Source of the DNA: Caldilineaceae bacterium
GTDB lineage: Bacteria > Chloroflexota > Anaerolineae > Caldilineales > Caldilineaceae
Direction of reading: 5' to 3'
Length of the DNA: 64,000 bases
Assembly: GCA_019637645.1 (NCBI GenBank)
Contig: JAHBVH010000020.1
Location: 1-64,000, forward strand
Position numbers and translations under genes: made by a program. This document shows positions 1 to 8,500 of this stretch, piece after piece; position 1 is the first letter of the stretch; each line of letters opens with the position of its first letter. The notes beneath the pieces were generated by a model. The model was not told the DNA's origin, ran no database searches, and saw only the letters and a list, made by a program, of their open reading frames with translations.

Positions 1-28
1 CAATGACCAATGACCAATGACCAATGAC
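1..28. repeat. Tandem heptamer repeat, 4 copies of CAATGAC
   Basis: Four perfect back-to-back copies of CAATGAC open the window, just downstream of the aminopeptidase stop codon. The array may extend leftwards beyond the window edge. No role can be assigned; it is a simple intergenic tandem repeat. Confidence 0.9.
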
Positions 29-41
29 TACTACCTAATAA

Positions 42-1547
42 CTACTCGAATGTTTCGGCCAGTTCCACAAGGAGCCGTACGCCATAACCTGTCGCTCCTT
101 TGGGGGTGGCGGGGTCTTTGTCACTACCGCTCCAGACCATGGAAGCGATATCCAAATGCGCCCAGGGATAGCCTTCGGTAAAATGCTCGATAAACTTGGC
201 GCTGGTGGTCACCCCACCAAAGCGACTGCCCGAATTTTTAACCTCGGCCATGTCACTCTTAATGTCATCCAAATAATCGTCGTACATGGGCATGGGCCAG
301 AGCCGCTCGCCGGAGCGCTCGGCGGCACCGAGCAAGGCACTTTGGAGGCTGTCGTTATTGCTAAAGAGCCCCGCCGCTTGCGTACCGAGGGCAATGCCAA
401 TCGCGCCCGTCAGGGTCGCGAGATCGACCACCGCCGCAGGATTATAGCGCGCCACATAACCCAATGCATCGGCCAATACCAAGCGCCCTTCGGCATCCGT
501 GCTGATAATTTCGGTTGTTTTCCCGGTGATGCCCGTCCAGATGTCGCCGGGGCGAAAGGCACGGCCATCGGGCATGTTTTCCACACAGACCCCCAGGCCA
601 ATGACACGCCGCGGCACATTGAGGCGGGCAATCGCGGCCATCGCGCCAATCACCGCGGCGGACCCGCCCATGTCGTCCTTCATCATCCACATATCGGCGG
701 AGGGCTTAATGCTAATGCCGCCGGTGTCGAAGGTGATGCCTTTGCCCACAAAGATGAGCGGTGCTTGGCTTTCGGTGCCAGCGGGGGCATGCTCCAAAAT
801 GATCAACTGGGCTTCCTGTTCGCTGCCTTGGCTGACTGCCAACAGGATGTTCATGCCCAGCTCGCGCATGGCTGCTTCGCCGAGCACCGAATAGGTGAGG
901 CCGACGGCTTGGGCCATGGCTTGGGCCCGCTTGGCATATTCAACGGGATAGAGCACATTGGGCGGTTCGCTCACATAGTCTCGCGCTTGGTAGACTCCCG
1001 CGGCGATGGCTTGGGCGCGCTGGATGCCCGCCGTGATCGCCGGAATTTTGCCGCCCTCCAATTCCACCACCGTACAGTGGGTTGGGCCACCCTCTGGCTT
1101 TTCCCGTTTGTAGTTGGGCGCTTGATACGCGGCCAGGATCGCCCCCTCGGCGGTGGCTTGGGCGGCGGCCTGGACCTCTACCCCGCCGATGCCTGCGCCG
1201 TGGACAATCGTGGCATAGGTTTTCACCCCTTTGAGCTTGCGCAACGCTTGTTGCGCGCTGGCCGCGGCCTTGCGTACGCCACGACGATCAAATTGCTCAC
1301 TTTTGCCCAGCCCCACCACGAGCACACGCGCCGCCGGGAGTTTCCCATTGGTGTAAAGGAGCGCCGTCGTCCCAGCCTTGCCCGTAAAATCACCCGACGC
1401 GATCAAACTCGTAATCGCGCCTTCTAAGGCTTTATCGATTGCCCCCGTTGCACCACCAGGCTGCGTCACCCCTTCAAACAAATTCACGACTACACAATCA
1501 GTCTGCTGCTGACCCAGACTACCCTGGATCACATCCACTTGTAACAT
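42..1547 (-). CDS. pepA: Leucyl aminopeptidase (M17 family)
   Basis: Cytosolic zinc/manganese aminopeptidase that removes N-terminal residues from peptides, mainly in peptide turnover. The 501-residue length is normal for the M17 family. The variable N-terminal domain covers about residues 1-160 and the catalytic domain follows. Visible active-site features are the GKGITFDTGG segment (K269, D274), K281, the MKDDMGGSA loop (about 289-297) and the signature STDAEGRL (349-356), where the family usually has NTDAEGRL; the N-to-S change is conservative. The ATG has a good upstream ribosome site, GAAAGGA. The gene lies 84 nt downstream of the aminotransferase on the same strand and may be co-transcribed with it. 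The family call is secure; peptide preference is not visible. Confidence 0.96.
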   Translation of the reverse strand: MLQVDVIQGSLGQQQTDCVVVNLFEGVTQPGGATGAIDKALEGAITSLIASGDFTGKAGTTALLYTNGKLPAARVLVVGLGKSEQFDRRGVRKAAASAQQALRKLKGVKTYATIVHGAGIGGVEVQAAAQATAEGAILAAYQAPNYKREKPEGGPTHCTVVELEGGKIPAITAGIQRAQAIAAGVYQARDYVSEPPNVLYPVEYAKRAQAMAQAVGLTYSVLGEAAMRELGMNILLAVSQGSEQEAQLIILEHAPAGTESQAPLIFVGKGITFDTGGISIKPSADMWMMKDDMGGSAAVIGAMAAIARLNVPRRVIGLGVCVENMPDGRAFRPGDIWTGITGKTTEIISTDAEGRLVLADALGYVARYNPAAVVDLATLTGAIGIALGTQAAGLFSNNDSLQSALLGAAERSGERLWPMPMYDDYLDDIKSDMAEVKNSGSRFGGVTTSAKFIEHFTEGYPWAHLDIASMVWSGSDKDPATPKGATGYGVRLLVELAETFE

Positions 1548-1631
1548 CGCTGATCCTTTCTGCTTTTGGGAGATTGGGGAACTGAGGGTTGGCGACTAGA
1601 GACTTGTCCTACTGTCCACTGTCCCACTTCC

Positions 1632-2900
1632 CTACCGTCCGCGTAACTTCGCCTGGAGTCGCCGCGCGGCTTCTTCCAACATCTCGTCGGTTTTGCAGAA
1701 GCAGAAGCGCGCCAGGTGATCGGTTAGATATTGGTGTTCGGGGCTATAGAAATGGCTGGGCGGAATCGCCGCGACCCCGACTTCGCGGGTAAACCAGCGA
1801 CAAAGATTAACATCGCGTCGCACCCCGGCGGCTTGAGGTACTTGTAGTTGGCTGGTATCGACCAGAATAAAGTACGAGCCATCGGGTACCAAGGGGGGGA
1901 GACCGACTTCTTGGAGTACTGTTAAGAGCCGATCGCGCTTGGCTTGGTACATCTGGCCGAGCCAAGCAAAGTAATCATGGTCGGGCGCGACTTCGAGGGC
2001 AATCGCCACCGCTTCTTGGAGGGGCGTGGCCACGGCAAAGGGAATCCATTGATGGGCCATAAAGATGGCGTGAGCCAGCTTCTCCGATGTGATGGCCCAG
2101 CCAATCTTCCAACCCGTGACAGAAAAAGTTTTGCCCGCGCTGCCCAAGGTCACGGTTCGCTCCCACATGCCGGGCAAGGTGGCAATCCGTACATGTTCGA
2201 CGGTGCGCGCCGTGGCCGGGTTGGGATCGCGATAGGTCATCCACTCGTAGACTTCATCGCTCAGGACCAGGACATCATGTTTCTGGACGAGGGTGGCAAT
2301 TTGTTGCAGCTCGGCTCGGCTAAAGACTTTGCCCAGCGGGTTTTGCGGGGTGTTGATGATCAGTAGCCGCGTGCGCTCGGTAAAAGCGGCTTCGAGTTCC
2401 GCCATGTCCAGCACCCAATCGGCGGAAGAGGCGGCCTGCGGTTGGGGGCGCAACGGCACATAGATGGGCGTGCCACCGGCCATAATCACCGAAGGTGCAT
2501 AGCTGTCGTAGAAGGGCTCAATCAGGATCACTTCGTCGCCCGCCTGGATCAGGGCCTGGACGGTGGCAAAGATCCCCTCGGTTGCGCCGACGGTGATCAC
2601 AATCTCGCTTTGGGGGTTCAGGTCGCGGCCAAAGAGGGGGCCATAGGTTTTGGCGAGGGCGTTGATCAGCCGGGGGTGGCCCGCGCTCCGGGCATATTGG
2701 TTGAGATCGCTGGCAATCGCCCGCTGGGCAGCTTCTTTGACAAAATCGGGGGCGGGGAAGTTCGGAAAGCCCTGGCCAAGATTCACGGCGTTGTGTTGAA
2801 TGGCGAGAGCCGTATATTCGGCAAAGACCGTGGTGCCAAAGCTTTGGACACGTTTGGCCGGTTGAAAGGATGAGCCTTGCTGGGCAGCTTGTATTGACAT
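1632..2900 (-). CDS. PLP-dependent class I/II aminotransferase (methionine/kynurenine aminotransferase-like)
   Basis: Fold-type I aminotransferase that moves an amino group between an amino acid and a 2-oxo acid in the cytosol. The N-terminal segments NLGQGFPNFPAP and QYARSAGHPRL are typical of the kynurenine/glutamine/methionine aminotransferase branch. Downstream lie NTPQNPLGK (about 183-191), SDEVYEWM and the PLP-lysine segment GSAGKTFSVTGWK, with the lysine at about residue 257. An upstream in-frame ATG at 2927 would add nine residues, but the ATG at 2900 is preferred because AAGGA lies 7 nt before it. The protein is then 422 residues, normal for the family. A TATAAT box about 110 nt upstream suggests its own promoter. 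The exact substrate cannot be told from sequence. Confidence 0.93.
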   Translation of the reverse strand: MSIQAAQQGSSFQPAKRVQSFGTTVFAEYTALAIQHNAVNLGQGFPNFPAPDFVKEAAQRAIASDLNQYARSAGHPRLINALAKTYGPLFGRDLNPQSEIVITVGATEGIFATVQALIQAGDEVILIEPFYDSYAPSVIMAGGTPIYVPLRPQPQAASSADWVLDMAELEAAFTERTRLLIINTPQNPLGKVFSRAELQQIATLVQKHDVLVLSDEVYEWMTYRDPNPATARTVEHVRIATLPGMWERTVTLGSAGKTFSVTGWKIGWAITSEKLAHAIFMAHQWIPFAVATPLQEAVAIALEVAPDHDYFAWLGQMYQAKRDRLLTVLQEVGLPPLVPDGSYFILVDTSQLQVPQAAGVRRDVNLCRWFTREVGVAAIPPSHFYSPEHQYLTDHLARFCFCKTDEMLEEAARRLQAKLRGR

Positions 2901-3008
2901 TCCTCGTTCCTTGTTGTAAGACGGCACGTTGCTCGCTTGGTCTCACCGCCAAACACCGGCGTGTGTCCCGCTGGGCCATGCCATCATTATTCATGGCTGA
3001 ATCAGTCT

Positions 3009-3014
3009 ATTATA
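3009..3014 (-). promoter_or_regulatory. Possible -10 box of the aminotransferase gene
   Basis: A perfect TATAAT is read on the minus strand about 110 nt upstream of the aminotransferase start. The -35 region is poor (CGCTTT at an acceptable distance), so this is a candidate only. Confidence 0.4.
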
Positions 3015-3120
3015 CCTGATGGCCGGTGGCAAAGCGAAGCGAAGTGAGAAGTGGTGCGCTAGCCTTTCGCGCGCTGCCAGGGATTGTTTGTTTGATAAAT
3101 TTGCAGAAGCTATGCAGAGG

Positions 3121-3154
3121 TTGTACACTGTTTCTAATAAGCAGCAGTGTATAA
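3121..3154 (+). promoter_or_regulatory. Inverted repeat upstream of ppgK, possible operator/promoter
   Basis: TTGTACACTG and CAGTGTATAA form a 10-bp inverted repeat with one mismatch and 14 nt between the arms. It ends 36 nt before the ppgK start. The right arm contains a TATAA-like -10. The placement suits a regulator site or promoter, but no regulator can be named. Confidence 0.35.
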
Positions 3155-3190
3155 GCCAGAGCCATGAGCAGGTGTTCAGGAGAAAAGATC

Positions 3191-4066
3191 GTGAACATTT
3201 TAGGGATTGATATCGGGGGCAGTGGTATCAAAGGTGCCATTGTCGATGTTTCGAGTGGGGAAATTCTGACGGATCGCCATCGGATTGATACGCCAGCACC
3301 TTCGACGCCAGCGGCGGTGGGTCAAGTTGTGGCCGAGCTAGCCCAACATTTTGAGTATCAAGGACCGATTGGCTGTACCTTTCCTGCCGTTGTCCAACAT
3401 GGCGTAATCCTCACTGCGGCCAATGTAGACCAGAGTTGGATTGGCACCAATGGGGAAGCCGTTTTTCAAGAGGCAACGGGACTGCCTGTCCATGTGCTGA
3501 ATGACGCCGATGCCGCGGGGGTCGCCGAGATGCGCTTTGGCGCCGGGCGGGGTCGCAAAGGCGTTGTGATTATGCTTACCTTTGGTACAGGCATTGGTAG
3601 TGCCATCTTTATTAACGGCCAACTGTTGCCCAACACGGAGTTTGGTCACATGAAGATCCGCGGTAAAGATGCCGAACATCGCGCCGCGGCCCGCATTCGC
3701 ACGGAAAAAGATCTCAATTGGAAACAGTGGGCCAAGCGTGTGGATGAATTTTTACGCGAAATGGAATTTCTCTTCTCGCCCGATCTCTTTATTATCGGGG
3801 GTGGTGTCAGCAAGAAGTTTGACAAATTTGTGCCACATTTAACCGTGCGCGCTGAACTGCAACCAGCTCAACTCCTCAATGAGGCTGGCATTGTTGGCGC
3901 GGCAATGGCGGCTTCGGAAATCTTTCCGACCGCCAAGGCTGAGACTCCCAAGGCTGAGACTCCCAAGGCTGAAGCATCCGAAACTGAAACTCCGGCGGCT
4001 GAGGCTCCCAAGGTTGAGACTCCGCGCAAACGGGGGCCTAAACGCAAAGTAACTCCTGCAAGTTAA
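3191..4066 (+). CDS. ppgK: Polyphosphate glucokinase (ROK family) with Lys/Glu/Pro-rich tail
   Basis: Phosphorylates glucose to glucose-6-phosphate using inorganic polyphosphate (and often ATP) as donor. The N-terminal phosphate-binding segment is [13 protein letters not shown], typical of PPGK-type ROK kinases. The catalytic Asp lies in NDADAAG, followed by [10 protein letters not shown] and the C-terminal [14 protein letters not shown] start at 3191 is chosen over the ATG at 3164 because AGGAG lies 8 nt upstream and the protein then begins right at the conserved domain (291 residues). After about residue 245 the family fold ends and a disordered tail follows with repeated KAETP units and a basic end (RKRGPKRK). 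Such a tail is not needed for the family fold. Confidence 0.93.
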   Translation: MNILGIDIGGSGIKGAIVDVSSGEILTDRHRIDTPAPSTPAAVGQVVAELAQHFEYQGPIGCTFPAVVQHGVILTAANVDQSWIGTNGEAVFQEATGLPVHVLNDADAAGVAEMRFGAGRGRKGVVIMLTFGTGIGSAIFINGQLLPNTEFGHMKIRGKDAEHRAAARIRTEKDLNWKQWAKRVDEFLREMEFLFSPDLFIIGGGVSKKFDKFVPHLTVRAELQPAQLLNEAGIVGAAMAASEIFPTAKAETPKAETPKAEASETETPAAEAPKVETPRKRGPKRKVTPAS

Positions 4067-4128
4067 CTATCGCCACCCTTCGGTTGTCCCATCTATCTTG
4101 CTTCGACTTTTTTACTTGCTGCTGCAAC

Positions 4129-4162
4129 GATTGCCTTGGTCATGTGCATGGCCAGGGCAATC
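4129..4162. terminator. Stem-loop between convergent genes, probable bidirectional terminator
   Basis: GATTGCCTTGGTCATG and CATGGCCAGGGCAATC pair over 16 positions, allowing two G-U pairs, around a two-base centre. It lies between the ppgK stop and the CAP-protein stop. No clear T-run follows on either strand, so termination is inferred from position and stem strength. Confidence 0.5.
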
Positions 4163-4185
4163 GCTTTCACGGCCCTCTGCTGTAA

Positions 4186-5181
4186 CTACTTTTGCACCCA
4201 AGGCAAATAATTGACAACGGGCGTGGCTGTCCCGAGCGGCGTTGGCTCTGCTGTGGGCTGACCAAGTCGCGTTGCTGTAGCCGTTGCAGTGGCCGCTGGT
4301 GTGACGGAGGCGGTGGCGGTTGGTGTGGCAGTTGCCGTAGCGGTTGGTGTGGCCGTGGGGGTTTGCGTGAGATTAGGCGAAACCAGTTCAATGGTATCGC
4401 TGCTCCGAACGACGGTCGCACCCCTACGCATTTCCACTTCTACAACTCGTAGACCTGCTCGATTGGCTAAAGTCCAGCTTATTTCATTTTCGAATGGCTG
4501 CCATGCTTGCCAAGCATCATCATCATTGCGTAAGCGTACTTCACTCCAACTGCCGTAGAGGTAGAGGGCAACCGTTGGGTTGGTCGTTTTCTGCATTTCA
4601 CGATTAATAATGACGGGATAGACAGAAGACTGTATACCAAAATCTTGCACCCAATAGGTACTATAATAACCGACCCCAGTTTCTCGATAATTGCCCAAGA
4701 TCAAGGCGCGATGAGGGGGGCTGGCCATCCATGATGCCAACATGGCCGTTGATGAATCGTTCTCCTTGCCCACATTTTCGCCCAAATCGATAAAGCTGGG
4801 GTAGTATTTCTCGACGCGTTCATCCCAACTACAGATCCGAACCAGTCGATCATTGCCATCACGATCATGGGTGTCATGCTCTAAATACCGATCGGCAGCC
4901 ATATCGGCCGCATGATAGCGCGCCGCATCGGCTAACGTGGTGACGTGCTTGTAGGGCGGTAACCCTTCTTTGGCGCGTTCTTGATTGACCAATTCTACCA
5001 GTTGCGCTTCGGCGGTGGCATGCGTTGCGGTCACCATTTCACCGCCACATCCTGTAAAAAGAGGCGTGGCATGTAGGGTTAGTAAGGGGAAGAAAACAAT
5101 TACGCAAACGAGGAAGAGAAAAACAAACCTGGGCCAGGGGGTCGCGTGGAATTGCCAGGGGATGGGAAAGCCATGCTTCAT
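4186..5181 (-). CDS. Secreted CAP/SCP-domain protein with Thr/Pro linker and YLPWVQK tail
   Basis: 331-residue exported protein. An N-terminal hydrophobic segment (about residues 18-40) acts as signal peptide or anchor. A CAP (cysteine-rich secretory protein/SCP) domain follows at about 55-185, with the typical pieces LVELVNQERAKEGL, HAADMAADRYLEHDTH, GENVGKEND and WMASPPHRALIL. A small beta-rich region comes next, then a low-complexity TPTAT-type linker, and the protein ends in NYLPWVQK. The linker and tail recur in style in other exported proteins of this window, suggesting a shared surface-attachment or export mode (inference). Bacterial CAP proteins have no single known function. A near-consensus promoter lies about 60 nt upstream, so the gene is probably monocistronic. 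Confidence 0.88.
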   Translation of the reverse strand: MKHGFPIPWQFHATPWPRFVFLFLVCVIVFFPLLTLHATPLFTGCGGEMVTATHATAEAQLVELVNQERAKEGLPPYKHVTTLADAARYHAADMAADRYLEHDTHDRDGNDRLVRICSWDERVEKYYPSFIDLGENVGKENDSSTAMLASWMASPPHRALILGNYRETGVGYYSTYWVQDFGIQSSVYPVIINREMQKTTNPTVALYLYGSWSEVRLRNDDDAWQAWQPFENEISWTLANRAGLRVVEVEMRRGATVVRSSDTIELVSPNLTQTPTATPTATATATPTATASVTPAATATATATRLGQPTAEPTPLGTATPVVNYLPWVQK

Positions 5182-5241
5182 CGCTATCTCTTTTCTATTA
5201 TCCTGCTCACTAGATAAGCCTTACTCTGGCTACCTTTCTAA

Positions 5242-5270
5242 ATTGTAAAGATAAGAAACAGTGTTGTCAA
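5242..5270 (-). promoter_or_regulatory. Near-consensus sigma-70 promoter of the CAP-protein gene
   Basis: On the minus strand TTGACA (5270-5265) and TACAAT (5247-5242) are separated by exactly 17 nt. Transcription would begin near 5235, giving a leader of about 55 nt before the start codon at 5181. This is the best promoter match seen in the window. Confidence 0.8.
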
Positions 5271-5434
5271 TTTTCTATAGCTACTATAAGGACGTTTCTG
5301 CCATAGGCAAGGGGTGCTATTAGAGAATCGGTGGACAAGATCGGTATCTTTGCGGAAAATCCGTCATTGGAGGAGCTACCTCAGTGCCTGCTCCAAGGAT
5401 ATCACTGCGACCTTTGAATTTTTCGAGGCCGATC

Positions 5435-5468
5435 AAAAAACAGGCACTCCACGGAGTGCCTGTTTTTT
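5435..5468. terminator. Strong bidirectional intrinsic terminator
   Basis: CAGGCACTCC and GGAGTGCCTG form a 10-bp stem around a short loop, flanked by AAAAAA on one side and TTTTTT on the other, so it can terminate transcripts from both strands. It sits about 75 nt beyond the alpha-2-macroglobulin stop codon. Confidence 0.9.
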
Positions 5469-5478
5469 GAAGCGATCA

Positions 5479-5529
5479 GCGCCGGGACGTATCCAACCCC
5501 GGCGCGGTCAGCTTTGCCAAAGCTGACCG
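5479..5529. repeat. Two adjoining inverted repeats downstream of the macroglobulin gene
   Basis: GCGCCGGG (from 5479) pairs with CCCGGCGC (to 5505). Immediately next, CGGTCAGCTTT (from 5505) pairs with AAAGCTGACCG (to 5529) around a 3-nt loop. With the terminator at 5435-5468 this makes three hairpins in a row after the macroglobulin stop, perhaps for mRNA 3'-end protection. Most of the 361-nt gap 5182-5542 is thus regulatory. Confidence 0.75.
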
Positions 5530-5542
5530 TTCACACGAGCGG

Positions 5543-8500
5543 TTACTCAACGATGACCCGATCGCTAGCGCTGCGGCCAAAGACTTCGGGCGAGTACATC
5601 TCTTCGGCCTTGGCAGGCGGCACCACAAACTCACCGGGGGTCGTGGCGCGGGCGACATAGCTATAGTTATAGACGCCATCCCACAGGAGCGTGGCAAAGG
5701 CTTCTACCCGTTCGTCTCGCAAATTCTGGTGATCGTACCAAGTGCTCCACCACCACCAGCCATATTGGCGATTGGCTGGATCACTCGGCACATTCTCGCT
5801 GACGGCCAATGCGGGGTTGATGGCTTCGAGCCCCGCGGGCAGCGGATCGACCAGCGCCACATGATAGCGCCGGTTATCGGCTACCATGCTCAGGCGCACG
5901 CGCACGCGCGCCCCCGCTTTGATGTGCCAAACGCCATTCTCGTCACGTCGGACATCATCCGCCTGATCCACCGCTTCGTAGGTGCGTTCGACCACAAAGC
6001 CCATATCAACCGGCGGCATGTCCAAGTCGGTTGGTGCATAGCGCAGGCCAAGGCGATAGTAGAGGCGACCCTCCCCTTCCTTGTTCAGGATGAGATCTTG
6101 TGTTGCGCCGCTATCAACCAGATATTGCATGGGGATCTGCGTTTCATGGCGTTCGGTCGTGCGCCCGGCATAGGTGTGTTCACCGGCATAGGTTTCACCT
6201 AGCCAGATCTGGGCAACAAAATCAGGCGTTTGGGCTTCAAAGGTATTGAAATAGCGATCCAGCGCCAAGAGCACAAAGGCATTCTCCTGTGTGTTGCCCC
6301 AACGGCCCGCGGTACGATGGCCTAAGAGACCGTTGACCACCTTCGGGATCAGGTCACTCTCCGGTTCGTCCTGGATCAAGGCATCCAAGATGACCGCATC
6401 CGCACGGCGGCTGGAGTGCAGTAACAGATAGGCATCTTCCCCATAGGAGGTGGTGAAGTTGGCGGCCCCCGCGGTTTCCACCACGCGATTGTTGATCTGG
6501 CGACGAATCGCTGCCACTTCCTGGGCCGATGCGCTATCACCCTGGAGCACCTGCCAGAGCCAAGCAACGGCTTCTAGCGACTGATCGTCAAGCGGCTCGG
6601 CGTTGAGCAAGCTCCGCGCCTTGGCCGTATCGACATCGCCCATCAACTGGCGAACGTACAGCGCATAGGCGCTGAGCGTATGGCGGATGCGCTCGCCATA
6701 CCAACTGGGGTAGTAATTTTCAATGTTGCGTAGATGATCCAGCGCCCGCGCCAACATCTCATCTGGTACAGCAAAATCCTTGGACCGCGCCATTTGTAGG
6801 GCATGGGCAACATGGATGCTGTAATAGGGTACCGATTCATCGCCCCGCGCCCAGATCGGCCAGCCGCCATCATCGTTTTGTAGCGCTTGGAGCCGTTCAA
6901 TGTCACGCTGGAGCGCCGTCGTCATCGCTTCGGGCGTGGGCAGACCTTCCGCCTCAAAGGCGCTTAACACATCGCGCAAGGCCGCAACCCCCAAAATGCG
7001 CGACGCCAACTGCTCTGTGCATTCAAAGGGATAGCTCGTCAGATAGAGTACGGCATCGGTCAACGCTTGGAGCGCTGTGGAAGAAGTGTTGATCTCCAGC
7101 CCCCCAAACTGCGGGAAGACCTCCTGCGGCGATGCAATGGGCTGCGCAATCGCCCCTTCATCCACCACCCCATAGACTGCAAAGGCTTCGGTCGTCGCGG
7201 GTGTGTAGACCGGGAGTTCAACGGTGGCGGCATCGGCGTAGTCGCCAGCCGTGGCCGCGATCTGCATGCGCACTGTGCCAGCCTGGGCCGTTGTGGCCGG
7301 GAAACGGAGTTCTACCCGGTTGTTGGCGGGAACGGTCACCACTTGGCCGCTCATGAGACTGGCGTCGTCCCCAACCGCGGTTCCTGTCACAGGGGTCAGA
7401 CTGGTGAGGTTACTGGCCCGGAGAACAACATTGACCGCCATGGGCTCATTGGTCTGGTTTTGCACGACGACCGGCAATTCAACCTTGTCCCCAAAGTTGA
7501 GGAAGCGCGGGGCCGATGGCCGAACCATGAGCGGCAAACGCGCGGTTAGATTGGCCTCGCCCATGCCAAAGTATTTTCCTTCGGCCACCGCCACCACCAT
7601 GACACGGTAGCGGGTTAGGTTATCGGGCAGTTTGAAGGCCAGCGTGGCTTGGCCGTTGGCATCAGTACGTACATCAGGCGCAAAGACCGCCAGCGGATTA
7701 AAGTTGGTGCGCAACGCAATCGCGCTTTGATCCGTGGCCGCACTGGTTGCAGTGGACTCTTCGGCAAAGGCCATATCCGCTTCCATCGTCGGTGCTGCCG
7801 CACCGGCAGCCATGGGCATGGCCGACCGCATCATGGTATCTTGCGCGGCCGTGGCGGCTTGATTCGCCAACTCGACCGGATTGGCCAGGACAAGACTGGC
7901 GCGGGCGTAGTAGCTGCTCATATCCCCATTGCGTTGGCTGTAGAAGGTGCTGATCGGGTCGGCCAACTGGTAGTTGGTAAGCGCTAAAACGGCTTCGTCC
8001 ACGACGACAATCGCCAATTCAGCATCGGCCACAGGTTCGCCAGCGGCATTGGTCAAGGTGACGCCAAGGGAGGTCTCGACGCCTGGTTCCAATTCGGTGG
8101 CCGCAGGAGCAACCCCCATGGTCAGCGCCCGGCTCACCGGCGGAATTGCCAAGGTGAGACTGCCCGTGGCATAGGCGGGGCGGGCGGGTACGTTGGCAAT
8201 GGCCTCGCCTTTTTCGTCGGTGCGCGGGGCCGCGCCGGTGAGATCAACCTGAATGTTCAGGTTGGGGATCTGCTCTTCCGTGATGGGAATCTGGAGCGTA
8301 TAGGTGCCATCCTCAATGGTAAAGCGCTCGGTGCTGACGATACCACTCCGGCTGATGGTCAAGAGCCCTTCCGCGGGGCTAAAGGGTGATTGGACCAGGA
8401 TCTCGGCGACATCACCAGGCTGATAGCTTTCCTTGTCGGGGATCAGGGTCACTTCTTCCTGTGCCACATTGCGGGCGGCGGGCCGTTTACCTCCACTGAC

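Noticed and set aside
156..1427. 423-codon open frame on the plus strand opposite pepA
   Set aside because: It is the antisense of a well-conserved aminopeptidase; its translation has no family pattern and no ribosome site. Long antisense frames are expected in GC-rich coding DNA.
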